A stretch of 64,000 bases of DNA, from positions 482,337-546,336 of the forward strand of contig NZ_BMHE01000001.1 of assembly GCF_014640555.1 (NCBI RefSeq), in the 5' to 3' direction. The position numbers were made by a program, and so were the translations under genes. Source of the stretch: Paenibacillus marchantiophytorum. Lineage in GTDB: Bacteria; Bacillota; Bacilli; Paenibacillales; NBRC-103111. This document shows, piece after piece, positions 17,033-25,607 of the stretch (position 1 is the first letter of the stretch; the number at the start of each line of letters is the position of its first letter). The notes below the pieces were generated by a model. The model worked only from the letters and a program-made list of their open reading frames with translations, made no database searches and had not been told where the DNA came from.

Positions 17033-18394
17033 ATGAAACCATTACGCACATTACAATTAGTACGCGCTGTTGCTTTGTCAGCCGTACTTGTCTCTTCCCT
17101 TTCCGCCTTCAGCCCAGCTGCTTGGGCCGCAGATTCCACTGCAACTACGTCCACGTACAAACAATATTTGAACGATCATTTCAATGTTAGTCTATCTTCC
17201 AGTTTAACCAAAGGCGACTTCATCAATGCCGTTAACAGCATTCTCAAATTGAAAGCCAGCACACAAGATAATAAATTCACCGATCTGCAAAAGGACAGCG
17301 CTTATTACCAAGCTGCACAAGCGCTATTTGAAAAAGGAATTCTTACCAGCACTACGCTGCAAGGTGATTCGTCGCTGACGGAACAACAAGCTATTTTTAT
17401 TGCTGTAAAAGCTGCCGGACTGAAAGAACTTGCTTACACATATAAGGAAGAAAAGATCAAAGCCGCGCTAGCGAAAGTACATATTGATTACGACGGAGAT
17501 CATTCGTTCTCTCTGCAAGCTGCTCAGGAACTGGCCGCTGCCATCGACACCAATCTGCTTCCAACCGAATGGTTCTCACGTTTTCAGACAAACGCACCCG
17601 CAAGCAGCAGCTTTGTTGAAGACGTACTGGGCAAAGTGATTGCCTTCCAAGGCCTCGACAAGAACTATATCGGAACAACAACCGATGCGGATATTTTCAG
17701 CAAAATCAATCAAGCCTGGAAAACAGAAGATCTAATCACAGCAAGTGATTTGCGTTCCGTTTTCGATACCGCTTTGAAGCAAAATTTGGTCACAGGCTAC
17801 AATTTGAAGGATGCTCGCTTCGACGCCCATTTCGATCCGAAACTCGCGCTTACTTACGGTCATTCCGACATCCAACATGCCATCCAGTTAATTGGCCTGC
17901 TGCGCAGCGAGAATATTCAAGCCAAAGTTCAACTTGAACCGAAAACGTCCGCATTCATCTATTTAAAAGAATGGGGCGAGCCACAACAAACCGACGACTA
18001 CCAAGTTGTCCAAATCGAGAACGGAAACTATATCGCCTACGCCAAAGAGTATGACATTGAATTCGAGTTCGACAATGCGCAGCAAAAGGATAATTTCCAA
18101 AAGGTGATTCTTGAATATGCCAAAAAGAACAGTAAAGATCAAACCGGCCTCATCTACTCTTCATGGTGGCAGCCGCTTTACTACTCGCTGACGGACATCA
18201 AGGATTATAAAGTGATTGCGAATAACAAAATCAGTAAAGGTCATTACTATGCGCAGTCTTTCACCCTGAGCGAGAAAGCAGCTGATGTTGCATCCGGCAT
18301 CAAAAAAATCAATCCTAGTCTAACGATTGAATCCTACAACTTCTGGGTTGATGAGCCTTTCTTCCATTATTTGCAGGGTGACGATTTTAAATAA
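17033..18394 (+). CDS. Secreted protein of unknown function
   Basis: About 453 residues starting at the ATG at 17033, chosen because TTGGAGG lies 8 bases upstream and a classical signal peptide follows (MKPLRTLQ, hydrophobic core, cleavage near AAWAA). The mature N-terminal part (roughly 40-150) resembles S-layer-homology-like repeats in layout: KGDFINAVNSIL, YYQAAQALFEKGIL and LTEQQAIFIAVKAAGLKEL. The C-terminal half is mixed alpha/beta and rich in aromatic residues; I do not recognise it. It is a single-gene unit ending at the terminator at 18415. A surface-associated role is plausible only. Confidence 0.75.
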   Translation: MKPLRTLQLVRAVALSAVLVSSLSAFSPAAWAADSTATTSTYKQYLNDHFNVSLSSSLTKGDFINAVNSILKLKASTQDNKFTDLQKDSAYYQAAQALFEKGILTSTTLQGDSSLTEQQAIFIAVKAAGLKELAYTYKEEKIKAALAKVHIDYDGDHSFSLQAAQELAAAIDTNLLPTEWFSRFQTNAPASSSFVEDVLGKVIAFQGLDKNYIGTTTDADIFSKINQAWKTEDLITASDLRSVFDTALKQNLVTGYNLKDARFDAHFDPKLALTYGHSDIQHAIQLIGLLRSENIQAKVQLEPKTSAFIYLKEWGEPQQTDDYQVVQIENGNYIAYAKEYDIEFEFDNAQQKDNFQKVILEYAKKNSKDQTGLIYSSWWQPLYYSLTDIKDYKVIANNKISKGHYYAQSFTLSEKAADVASGIKKINPSLTIESYNFWVDEPFFHYLQGDDFK

Positions 18395-18414
18395 GACAGA
18401 ACCAAGCACGCAAG

Positions 18415-18450
18415 AAGGAGCTAAGCGCGTACAAGCCGCTTAGCTCCTTT
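18415..18450. terminator. Bidirectional terminator between convergent genes
   Basis: AAGGAGCTAAGCG (18415-18427) pairs perfectly with CGCTTAGCTCCTT (18437-18449) around a 9-base loop. It lies between the secreted protein and the convergent ComFB-like gene and can serve both, though the T-runs are short. Confidence 0.75.
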
Positions 18451-18457
18451 GTCATGA

Positions 18458-18730
18458 CTACTCTTCTACATGATGATGTTGATCGGCAACAATCGTTGCC
18501 GCATCCATCAATTCTCGCATCACATCGGATTGCAGTTGGGAGTTGATATACATCCCTTTTATGAACAACTGCCCTTTTTCACTGGAGGTGTAGCGGGGTG
18601 GTATTTTATTTAAAACCAAGGCAAGGATATCTTCTTTGCATTTCGTACAATCGCATTTAAGTTCATAACTTTTCGTAAACTCATCATACATATTAATCAC
18701 TATAGTTTCCATCGCATTGAAGACTGCCAT
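18458..18730 (-). CDS. ComFB-family late competence protein
   Basis: 90 residues from the ATG at 18730. The family features are a helical start (MAVFNAMETIVINMYDEF), a CxxC pair in CDCTKCKEDILALVLNKIPPRY, and a short C-terminal helix. ComFB proteins lie in the comF operon of Bacillus subtilis, and some relatives bind cyclic dinucleotides; its exact job is not known. A longer frame runs to 18853 but its N-terminus has no match and no ribosome site, whereas AAGGAG lies about 8 bases before 18730. A TATAAT at 18770-18765 could be its -10. Here the gene stands alone, not with comFA or comFC. Confidence 0.82.
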   Translation of the reverse strand: MAVFNAMETIVINMYDEFTKSYELKCDCTKCKEDILALVLNKIPPRYTSSEKGQLFIKGMYINSQLQSDVMRELMDAATIVADQHHHVEE

Positions 18731-18929
18731 CCAAGTTGCTCCTTCACTTCGTCCAATATAAGCTATTATACCGCATAAACGCTTTTTCAAAAAGACGAGA
18801 AAGCTTAAACGCAACATCGTGATAGCTATTATTAAGAAGGTAGCTTTTTTCACATTTCCCCCCTCAAATGAAGGTCCCGCGACGAATGATATACAGTTAT
18901 GACCAATTTATGTGAATCAGGAGTTTATC

Positions 18930-19454
18930 ATGTTACAAAAAACACACAGTATTGCCGGATTTATTTCCGCGGAAATCGTTCTTATTAGCCAGGATATCTC
19001 TTTTTTCTCCTGGGATGCTGCCGGCGTTCTGCTGCTTGGCTGTTTGGCGGGCACACTAGCGGATGTCGATAAACCGGGATCCACGATGGCCAAAGTGCTT
19101 TTCCCCTTGTCAGCCCTGCTTCGACTACTCAAGATCAAGCATCGTACGCTTACGCACTCTCTTCTGTTCATGCTTTTGTTAGGGATGATCGCGATGCCTT
19201 TGCCGCCTTTATTTTTCTGGGCATTTCTCATCAGTTATGCTTCTCATCCACTGATCGATTTATTGAATGAGCGTGGCGTTGAACTCTTCTGGCCGATTTC
19301 GTTCAAAATTCGGATACTTCCTAAGTTTATCGCGATTGACACAGGCTCCGCCAGTGAGACCGGTTTTCGTTGGCTGCTTCTGGTCGTTAGTTTGCTTGTC
19401 CCGATTCTCCATCTCTTTCCACAGCTGCTTCATGTGGGACAGTATTTATCGTAG
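18930..19454 (+). CDS. Membrane-bound metal-dependent hydrolase, YdjM/DUF457 family
   Basis: About 174 residues with 4-5 membrane segments. Family motifs: HSIAGFISAE at the start, DVDKPGS (metal-binding Asp pair), HRTLTHSLLF (His-rich motif) and SHPLIDLLNERGVELFWPIS. Such proteins are predicted zinc-dependent hydrolases; the E. coli YdjM relative is LexA-regulated. The ATG at 18930 follows AGGAG by 6 bases; the GTG at 18912 in the same frame has no ribosome site. It is divergent from the ComFB-like gene. The substrate is unknown. Confidence 0.85.
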   Translation: MLQKTHSIAGFISAEIVLISQDISFFSWDAAGVLLLGCLAGTLADVDKPGSTMAKVLFPLSALLRLLKIKHRTLTHSLLFMLLLGMIAMPLPPLFFWAFLISYASHPLIDLLNERGVELFWPISFKIRILPKFIAIDTGSASETGFRWLLLVVSLLVPILHLFPQLLHVGQYLS

Positions 19455-19483
19455 TTAAGGAACTGCATACTGCCGGCATTCGC

Positions 19484-19530
19484 AAAGGCTTCCCTCATGG
19501 TCCATTGGCCATTGGGGGACAGCCTTTATT
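19484..19530. terminator. Weak terminator between convergent genes
   Basis: AAAGGCT (19484-19490) pairs with AGCCTTT (19521-19527), with an imperfect inner stem around ATGG/CCAT. It is followed by a T-rich run on the plus strand. Confidence 0.5.
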
Positions 19531-19532
19531 TG

Positions 19533-20018
19533 TTATTTGATTGCTACAATATAATCGCCTGTATCCTTGACCAAAAACCGTGCCTGATAGACACCCTTTC
19601 GATCTGGAACCGCTACACTCTGAACATGCTCACCGACCGCAGGTATGCCGAGGAAATCCGTTAATTCCTGATTCATCCCCGCATGAAAACGCAATTCAAC
19701 ATTCCTGCCTTTGTTAGCAGGCGATACTACAGGCTGGCTTAGTCTAACATTCCTCGTATTGCTGGATAACTCATAATGTCTCAAGAGATCTTTGGGCACT
19801 GCCAAGTCTTCTGGAACAGAAACAAGCAGCACCGTCTCTGATTCACCACGCACTACCTGCTGCACGGTTCCTGCCACATAGTTGGGATTTAACGGATAGC
19901 CCGGCACATCCAGAAAAGTCTTCTCCGGCGAGACAAACGAGCACAGAACAAAAAGCGGAAACAAGCGCAGTAAACTTCTTTTGAATTCCAGCTTGTACCT
20001 TCGTGAGTGCATATCCAT
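19533..20018 (-). CDS. Hypothetical exported or membrane-anchored protein
   Basis: 161 residues with a basic start and one hydrophobic segment (about 14-30) that could be a signal peptide or anchor. The rest is beta-rich, with a possible carbohydrate- or ligand-contact type fold, but no family is recognised. The C-terminal part (GEHVQSVAVPDRKGVYQARF) resembles a short Ig-like or FixG-like strand pattern only loosely. Start choice is open: the ATG at 20018 or the next ATG 6 bases further in. It is alone between convergent and same-strand neighbours. Confidence 0.55.
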   Translation of the reverse strand: MDMHSRRYKLEFKRSLLRLFPLFVLCSFVSPEKTFLDVPGYPLNPNYVAGTVQQVVRGESETVLLVSVPEDLAVPKDLLRHYELSSNTRNVRLSQPVVSPANKGRNVELRFHAGMNQELTDFLGIPAVGEHVQSVAVPDRKGVYQARFLVKDTGDYIVAIK

Positions 20019-20106
20019 TCTGATAGCCTCCCCTCATTCTTTTATAGCGTCACGGCCCTATTCATGCCTTTACCATTTTTCTACCCGCTGAACATGAAAT
20101 TGAAAC

Positions 20107-20144
20107 AAAAAAAAGAACCAACCGAATGAATCGGTCCGTTCTTA
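20107..20144 (-). terminator. Terminator overlapping the end of the sensor kinase gene
   Basis: On the minus strand AAGAAC...CCGA pairs with TCGG...GTTCTT around a short loop, followed by a run of eight T. The stem begins inside the kinase stop codon (20142-20144). Confidence 0.8.
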
Positions 20145-21893
20145 GCTTCGCTGCATAGGAATTGAGATTTGAAAACAGATACACCCGTCTGCGACAGACA
20201 CTTCAATCGTACCTTTATAGTACTCAATGCGCTCCTTCACCACGGATAATCCAAGCCCTTGATGCTCTCCCTGGCCTTTGGTGCTGTAGCCTATGGAGAA
20301 CATTTGATTAAAATCATCGAGTTGAAAATCAGGCTGTACCGGGTTGGATACCGATATCGTCAACTGACCCGACTCCGACCATCCACTCACCATAACATCG
20401 CGTTCCCCAAGGGGAAATTTATTGACTTCATCGAAGGCATTATCAATTAAGTTCCCCATAATTTTCACAATGTCAACGGATTTCACACCTAATGCTAAAC
20501 CTTCCAGACCTGTAAATTCATAACTGAAATTAATTTTAGTCCGCATCGCCAGTGCAATCTTCGCTTGAATTAATGCGGCAATCGCTGGATGACCAATTCG
20601 TATAATGTCATTGACATCGTTAATTTCTTCAATTAACTCTTTCATATATTTCATTTGGTCTTCTTTTTTACCATTTGCAAGCAGGGCATACATGGTTTGT
20701 ACATGATTAAGGAAATCATGCCGCTGGCTGCGAATCGTCGCAAACATGAGATCTACGTTTTGGATATACAGCTCTTGGGTGGATTTCACAGCCGTTTCAC
20801 GGCTTTTGGTAATAATACGAAACACAACATACAAAAATACACAGCTGAATACCGTAAACAACACGATGACAAGGAGCAAGCGAACAAGCTGATTATTCAG
20901 CGTATCCTGAATCGATTGATAATCTGAAACAATAGCAATGACATAAGGAATCTCACTTTGAACTTCGGTCATTTTTTTCTTGACAGGTACAAAAACGAAG
21001 GTTTTGAGGACAGGCTTCCCCTGCCATTTCTCTACTACACTAATGGGTTTGTTCGTCTCAATCGCTTTCCTGTAATACGTTGCATCCTGCTCATTCATAA
21101 TCTCGTAAGTGCCGAATAAGAGAGGACGGTCATAGACAGAAATGAAAGGAATGCCGTTATTATCTTTATATTCGATTGGTTGTGTACCAAAGGTAACGCC
21201 ATTCAAACCTGCTATCTCCAAGATATCCGGGTTGGATGATAACGTTTTTCTGACAATTGTGTCTGCGCCAACATTTTCTTTGAAGCGCTTAATTTTATCT
21301 GCGTTCACAAATACACATGTCAAATAATTCGTAGTCCCATCATGAAAATAACCGAATTTGCTAACATCACTTGAGCCAGAGGCTGGAACCTCATAGATGC
21401 CTGACCAGAAATTGGGCAGCTTTTGCCCTTCCTGTATCGTCACTTGCTTATTATCTAGCAATTGACTAAAAGCCGTGAACCAATATCCGAACGATTTGGT
21501 GCTCATAAGTTTAAGTTCCTTGGGCTCGGAAGATTTCCCGACCATAATGTCGTCACCACTGCGCATCATTAATGTGATGCCATCAATGCCTGCCCGCTTC
21601 GCCAGTTCAACTAATTGCTCGTTGGTTACCTTGGCGATGTCGGGGTCCAACTGATCATTGACATACAGGGCAACTGAACGAAGATTTTCTCCGATCAAAT
21701 CTTCCACAAAGAAAGAACCAACCTCTGATTGCTCAATCGAGGTACGAATTTGAACTGCCGTAGATTCCATACGTTCGGATAAAGCTTGTGTAAGCAGCGA
21801 TTTCGTAAACCAATAATAGGAGGTATTGTTCGTAACTAGCAGCAAAATAACAATAATAAATGTGATAAAGAGGACTTTGGCGTTGATTCTCAT
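20142..21893 (-). CDS. Orphan sensor histidine kinase with Spo0B/CitA-type H box
   Basis: 583 residues. Membrane segments near 8-28 and 345-368 flank a large extracellular sensor region of about 310 residues. The H box is RSQRHDFLNHVQ (near residue 402), the form found in CitA/DcuS and Spo0B-like proteins, followed by a GHKL ATPase with GNLIDNAFDEV and GLGLSVVKERIE. There is no response regulator gene next to it, so its partner is elsewhere. It is a single-gene unit with its own terminator. The ligand is unknown; citrate/dicarboxylate sensing is typical for such H boxes but the sensor region here is longer than a usual PAS-type one. Confidence 0.85.
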   Translation of the reverse strand: MRINAKVLFITFIIVILLLVTNNTSYYWFTKSLLTQALSERMESTAVQIRTSIEQSEVGSFFVEDLIGENLRSVALYVNDQLDPDIAKVTNEQLVELAKRAGIDGITLMMRSGDDIMVGKSSEPKELKLMSTKSFGYWFTAFSQLLDNKQVTIQEGQKLPNFWSGIYEVPASGSSDVSKFGYFHDGTTNYLTCVFVNADKIKRFKENVGADTIVRKTLSSNPDILEIAGLNGVTFGTQPIEYKDNNGIPFISVYDRPLLFGTYEIMNEQDATYYRKAIETNKPISVVEKWQGKPVLKTFVFVPVKKKMTEVQSEIPYVIAIVSDYQSIQDTLNNQLVRLLLVIVLFTVFSCVFLYVVFRIITKSRETAVKSTQELYIQNVDLMFATIRSQRHDFLNHVQTMYALLANGKKEDQMKYMKELIEEINDVNDIIRIGHPAIAALIQAKIALAMRTKINFSYEFTGLEGLALGVKSVDIVKIMGNLIDNAFDEVNKFPLGERDVMVSGWSESGQLTISVSNPVQPDFQLDDFNQMFSIGYSTKGQGEHQGLGLSVVKERIEYYKGTIEVSVADGCICFQISIPMQRS

Positions 21894-22123
21894 GAAGTTT
21901 CACACTTTCCTAATAATGCATCTCTTTCAGTAGTATAGTTGGATAAGAAAGCGATGTCTATCAATTAATATCCATCGTTCAAGTATGCGGGACAGCTCTG
22001 CGTCAATAGATGACGATTCAACAAAAGCGGAAATACAAAGTAGGTTTAGTTGATCAACTTGCTTTACTTGCCTCGGTTACTTTAGTAGTATAACTAGTAT
22101 CGCACACATGAGGAGCTGTAAAA

Positions 22124-22594
22124 ATGTCCAATGACGAGATCATTTTAACCCCGGACGGGTTACGTAGTTTAGAACTGGAGCTTGAAGATTTAAAAACTGT
22201 TAAACGCAAAGAGTTGGCTGCCCGGATCAAATTGGCGATTAGCTACGGAGATTTGAAGGAGAACAGCGAGTATCATTCCGCCAAAAATGATCAATCGTTT
22301 ATGGAAACCAGAATTCTGACCATTGAACGAATGTTGAAAAAAGCTCGCGTCGTGAAGAACACCGATTCGTCCAAAGTTCAAGTCGGCTCTATCGTTGTCT
22401 TGAATGATGTCGAATTTGCTGAGAAAATCGAATACAAAATTGTAGGCACATCGGAAGCCGATGTCAATGAAAACAAAATTTCCTACGAGAGTCCACTCGG
22501 GATCTCCTTAATGAATAAAAAAGTTGGCGACACGATTTCAGTTAATGCGCCGATGGGCGTCATCACGTACGAACTGTTGGAAATTAAACTTTAA
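22124..22594 (+). CDS. greA: Transcription elongation factor GreA
   Basis: 156 residues, the normal length. An N-terminal coiled coil contains the acidic tip GDLKENSEYHSAKNDQ, which reaches into the RNA polymerase channel to stimulate cleavage of backtracked RNA; the C-terminal FKBP-like domain carries ISYESPLGISLMNKKVGDTI. The ATG at 22124 has GAGGAG about 9 bases upstream. An AGTTGATCAACT palindrome lies at 22048-22059 in the upstream region; its role is unknown. The gene ends at a strong terminator (22637-22668). Confidence 0.93.
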   Translation: MSNDEIILTPDGLRSLELELEDLKTVKRKELAARIKLAISYGDLKENSEYHSAKNDQSFMETRILTIERMLKKARVVKNTDSSKVQVGSIVVLNDVEFAEKIEYKIVGTSEADVNENKISYESPLGISLMNKKVGDTISVNAPMGVITYELLEIKL

Positions 22595-22636
22595 ATAGCT
22601 GATCTCTTTGTGCCTAATAGGCAAAAATATGCGGTG

Positions 22637-22668
22637 AAAAAGGCTGTCCGTCAAGGGACAGCCTTTTA
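22637..22668 (+). terminator. Terminator of greA
   Basis: AAAAGGCTGTCC (22638-22649) pairs with GGACAGCCTTTT (22656-22667), 6-base loop, A-run before and T-run after. Confidence 0.9.
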
Positions 22669-22702
22669 ATATATCTACTCAAGTTAGGGGCAACCTGCAA
22701 AA

Positions 22703-22878
22703 GGAACTCTGGTACGTTATTTAGGCAAATAGCAGCGATGCTGGGTCAATAGCGGAACTACAGGGTCTTATTTCAACGAAAAGCGCTGAACTTCGCAGCA
22801 ATCAGCCTAATAGCGCACTGTAGTTCCCTCACCCTCGCTATCATGCCACTTTTTGCTAGAATAGCGTACTGCAGTTCC
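22703..22878. repeat. 176-bp symmetric GGAAC/GTTCC module, copy B
   Basis: Forward GGAAC boxes at 22703 and 22754, inverted GTTCC boxes ending at 22827 and 22878. It lies between the convergent ends of greA and murI. Box extensions are of the CTACAGG type as in copies A and D, although the outer forward box has diverged (GGAACTCTGG). Confidence 0.85.
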
Positions 22879-22916
22879 CTTTCGCGAGGCCGGCGGGAAT
22901 AAGATCATATGTATCC

Positions 22917-23693
22917 TTAGACCCCAACGTCGCGGAATACATTCAGCGCCTTTTCCATCTTAAGAATGTGTACAGCATCGTTGCTTGAGCACATGAATTT
23001 AAGATCCCCATGTCCTTCTCCTTGCAATTGGCCGCGATGCTCCAGAAGCTGGATCAGTCGTTTCACGGTTCCTGAGCTGCCATCCACAATCTGGATATGT
23101 GACGGCAGCAGGTTGCGCAAGGCCCGTCTGTAGAAAGGATAATGTGTGCAGCCCAGAACGACGGTGCCGAATGAGTCTAGATCGTAAGGCGCCAGCTGAG
23201 CATGAAAATAATCGTTGATCCGCGGACCTTCCACTTGAAGCTGCTCGCAGAATTCAACCAACTCAGGCAAAGGCAGCGAATCTACCATGCCTGTATCATC
23301 AATGCGAGAAACCAGTTCGCGATATTTGGATTCCTTCAGCGTTAGCGGCGTCGCGAATACTAGCACCCTTTTACCCGATGAACGGTTCATCTCAAGCGCA
23401 GGTTTCACCGCCGGCTCCATCCCAATGATAGGCATATCATAAAGCTTTCTAAGCTCTGCAATCGCAATGCTGGTTGCCGTATTGCAAGCAATGACGAGCG
23501 CTTTGACCTCTTCATGATGAATGGTTTCCACGCAAGCTTTGACAAAAGCAAGAACCTCATCCTTGGATTTCGTCCCGTAGGGGACGTGCAGCGTATCAGC
23601 AAAATATAAAAAATCTTCCTGAGGCAACTGCTTCATGGCTTCGTGCAAGACCGATATTCCGCCTATTCCTGAATCAAAAAAAGCTATTCTCAT
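22917..23693 (-). CDS. murI: Glutamate racemase
   Basis: 258 residues, usual length. Catalytic features: FFDSGIGG at the N-terminus (Asp 7, Ser 8), the first catalytic cysteine in VIACNTATS (Cys 70) and the second in VVLGCTHYPF (Cys 182). It makes D-glutamate for peptidoglycan in the cytoplasm. The ATG at 23693 is preferred over the GTG at 23702 because AGGGTG is spaced correctly before it. It lies 30 bases after the HAD phosphatase gene on the same strand, so they may be cotranscribed. Confidence 0.94.
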   Translation of the reverse strand: MRIAFFDSGIGGISVLHEAMKQLPQEDFLYFADTLHVPYGTKSKDEVLAFVKACVETIHHEEVKALVIACNTATSIAIAELRKLYDMPIIGMEPAVKPALEMNRSSGKRVLVFATPLTLKESKYRELVSRIDDTGMVDSLPLPELVEFCEQLQVEGPRINDYFHAQLAPYDLDSFGTVVLGCTHYPFYRRALRNLLPSHIQIVDGSSGTVKRLIQLLEHRGQLQGEGHGDLKFMCSSNDAVHILKMEKALNVFRDVGV

Positions 23694-23723
23694 CGTATTC
23701 ACCCTGTATGTATTCTCGCTTAC

Positions 23724-24494
23724 TTATAGCAGTCCTGCGGTAACCAGACCGTTGCGAATCCCCTCTTCATCCACATGTGTGGTGACATGGTCCGCATAAG
23801 GCAGCAAATCTTTGTGAGAATTGCCCATCGCAATGCCGAATCCGACATAGGACAGCATCTCCATATCATTCAATCCATCGCCGAATGCAACGGCTTCTTC
23901 CGGCTTCAAACCAACAAGCTCCAGCAGCGCGGCAATGCCTTGCGCTTTGGAACCGCCTGCAGGCAGCACATCAATCGCATGTTGATGCCAGCGAATAAGC
24001 TTAAATTCCTTTTGCAATTCTTCATACAAATGTTCGTCTCCGTCTTCACAGTGCAGAAAAATTTGATAAATATCATTCGTTTTCCAAAAGTGAGGGTCGT
24101 AGCCAGGCAAATCAACCTTCAATGAGGACACAGATCCAATAACAAAGGGATGATCCTCGGTATCTGTGAAGTAGGAATGCTCCCCTTCAAAGACTAGGGA
24201 ATGCTTATGTTTGGCAGCTAGCTCAACCAGAGCTTCAATGCTGCTTTTGGCAATAATGCGTTTGTAGAGCGGTTCTCCGCGATATACGGCATAGCCGCCA
24301 TTCAAGCAAACATAGGAATCAATGCCGAGCTGTTCAGCTAGCGGTTTAATAAAATACGGCGCTCTCCCCGTAGCAATTACGGGTTCAATTCCTTGCTCTT
24401 TGAGCTGATGTATGGCTTGTACAGTACTAGCTGGGACTTGTTTTTCTTCATTGACTAAGGTGCCATCGATATCAAAAAAGACAATTTTATACAC
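23724..24494 (-). CDS. Cof-type HAD phosphatase (HAD-IIB)
   Basis: About 256 residues. Motif I is FFDIDGTLV at the very start, a Cof-type cap lies in the middle, and motif IV is AVAFGDGLNDMEMLSYVG; GIAMGNSHKDLLPYADHVT near the end is typical. It removes phosphate from small phosphorylated metabolites; the exact substrate is unknown. The frame extends upstream to 24638, but that part is hydrophobic nonsense overlapping the next gene; the GTG at 24494, with AGAGGAAG 9 bases upstream, gives the normal family start. Confidence 0.9.
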   Translation of the reverse strand: MYKIVFFDIDGTLVNEEKQVPASTVQAIHQLKEQGIEPVIATGRAPYFIKPLAEQLGIDSYVCLNGGYAVYRGEPLYKRIIAKSSIEALVELAAKHKHSLVFEGEHSYFTDTEDHPFVIGSVSSLKVDLPGYDPHFWKTNDIYQIFLHCEDGDEHLYEELQKEFKLIRWHQHAIDVLPAGGSKAQGIAALLELVGLKPEEAVAFGDGLNDMEMLSYVGFGIAMGNSHKDLLPYADHVTTHVDEEGIRNGLVTAGLL

Positions 24495-24584
24495 GGTGTG
24501 ATTCTTCCTCTCCCTAGGCAGCAACGAGCGTTGCCAGCCAACTCTCTTTCTCTCATTAAACACCAAAAAGCAATAAAAAACAAA

Positions 24585-24611
24585 GAAAAAGAGAATCCAC
24601 TCGGCTTCTCT
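24585..24611 (-). terminator. Probable terminator of the ClpP-like gene
   Basis: On the minus strand GAGAA...CC pairs with GG...TTCTC around GAGT and is followed by a long T-rich stretch. The stem is short, so confidence is moderate. Confidence 0.55.
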
Positions 24612-24621
24612 CCACGGCTTG

Positions 24622-25152
24622 CTATACAATTTCATCAATGATCCCTAGCGACAAGGCTTCATCAGGGCTCATATACCAATTACGCTGGTTCTCCTGAACG
24701 CGAAGCAGCTCTTCTATGCTCAGCGTCGTTTTCGATAAAATATATTGATCATAAATGTTTTGCAGGCGCTGTGTTTCATCCACACGATTTTTCAGATGCT
24801 CCAAATGTCCATCTATATGGGTGGATACGGAATGATACATAAACGTGCTCAGTCTGCCCGCGTGCCGCTTATGTCCACTAACAGCTATCAGTAAGCTCAT
24901 GCTTGCAGCAAGTCCATACACGTAGGTATGCACTGGCGTCTTGCTATTATCAATTACATTGATTAGCGCCAAGCCATCGTACACGCTGCCCCCGTTGCTA
25001 TTGATGATCAGGTCAATAGGAACGCGCTTGAAATCCTTTTCTTTCTTATCTTTGTCATCATCAAATTGATTTACTTTCATGATTTGCTCGATGATTGCTT
25101 TCACAGAGCTTTTATTTATGCCATCGAAAAGATACAAGGTTCTGTCACTCAT
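24622..25152 (-). CDS. ClpP-like serine protease
   Basis: 176 residues of the ClpP/crotonase fold. Visible features: LIINSNGGSVYDGLALINVI (oxyanion strand), the nucleophile in GLAASMSLLIAVSG (Ser about 84) and the histidine in TFMYHSVS (His about 107). An Asp-rich, Lys-rich insert (about 31-42) near the N-terminus is unusual. It is shorter and more divergent than housekeeping ClpP (about 195 residues), so it is probably an accessory or specialised protease subunit; whether it works with a Clp ATPase is open. The ATG at 25152 has CAGGAGG 7 bases upstream. The HAD gene follows after a probable terminator. Confidence 0.85.
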   Translation of the reverse strand: MSDRTLYLFDGINKSSVKAIIEQIMKVNQFDDDKDKKEKDFKRVPIDLIINSNGGSVYDGLALINVIDNSKTPVHTYVYGLAASMSLLIAVSGHKRHAGRLSTFMYHSVSTHIDGHLEHLKNRVDETQRLQNIYDQYILSKTTLSIEELLRVQENQRNWYMSPDEALSLGIIDEIV

Positions 25153-25241
25153 AACATGCCTCCTGTCCGTATGGCCTACTGATACAGACAGTCTATTCCT
25201 GTCTCCTAGACTTTGTAACTATTTTCAATGATTTTTGGGCT

Positions 25242-25281
25242 AAAAAAATGCCGTCAAGTCGATTTCTCTGCTTGACAGCAT
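25242..25281 (-). terminator. Terminator of the lactonase-ATL operon
   Basis: ATGCCGTCAAG (25248-25258) pairs with CTTGACAGCAT (25271-25281) apart from one mismatch; on the minus strand seven T follow. Confidence 0.85.
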
Positions 25282-25289
25282 TGCTCTTG

Positions 25290-25607
25290 CTATATGAATT
25301 CTTCGTCTTGATGCTGAAAATGAGCCAACGAAACGAATCGTTGGTCTGTGACGGTTACCCCTTCCGCTTGCAGAAGAAAGCTCTGCATATGAGATCCATC
25401 ATCACCCTGTATCGCAATTTCACCTTTGGCATTAATCACTCTATGCCAAGGTAGGCGATGTTTGGTGCTCATCGCATGTAAAATACGCACAACCTGCCTA
25501 GCTCCCCTCGGACTACCGGCAAGTCGCGCAATCTGTCCATACGTCATGACTTTGCCCTCAGGGATGGATCGGATGATCTGAATAACACGCTCCGTGAACG
25601 GTGTCAT
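25290..25607 (-). CDS. Alkyltransferase-like DNA-binding protein (ATL)
   Basis: 105 residues of the MGMT DNA-binding domain: MTYGQIARLAGSPRGARQVVRIL with the helix-turn-helix and arginine finger. The alkyl-accepting cysteine motif PCHRV is PWHRV here (Trp at about 54), the hallmark of ATL proteins, which bind O6-alkylguanine, cannot repair it and hand the lesion to nucleotide excision repair. The ATG overlaps the stop of the lactonase by ATGA, so the two are translationally coupled. There is a short family-untypical tail (HFQHQDEEFI). Confidence 0.92.
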   Translation of the reverse strand: MTPFTERVIQIIRSIPEGKVMTYGQIARLAGSPRGARQVVRILHAMSTKHRLPWHRVINAKGEIAIQGDDGSHMQSFLLQAEGVTVTDQRFVSLAHFQHQDEEFI

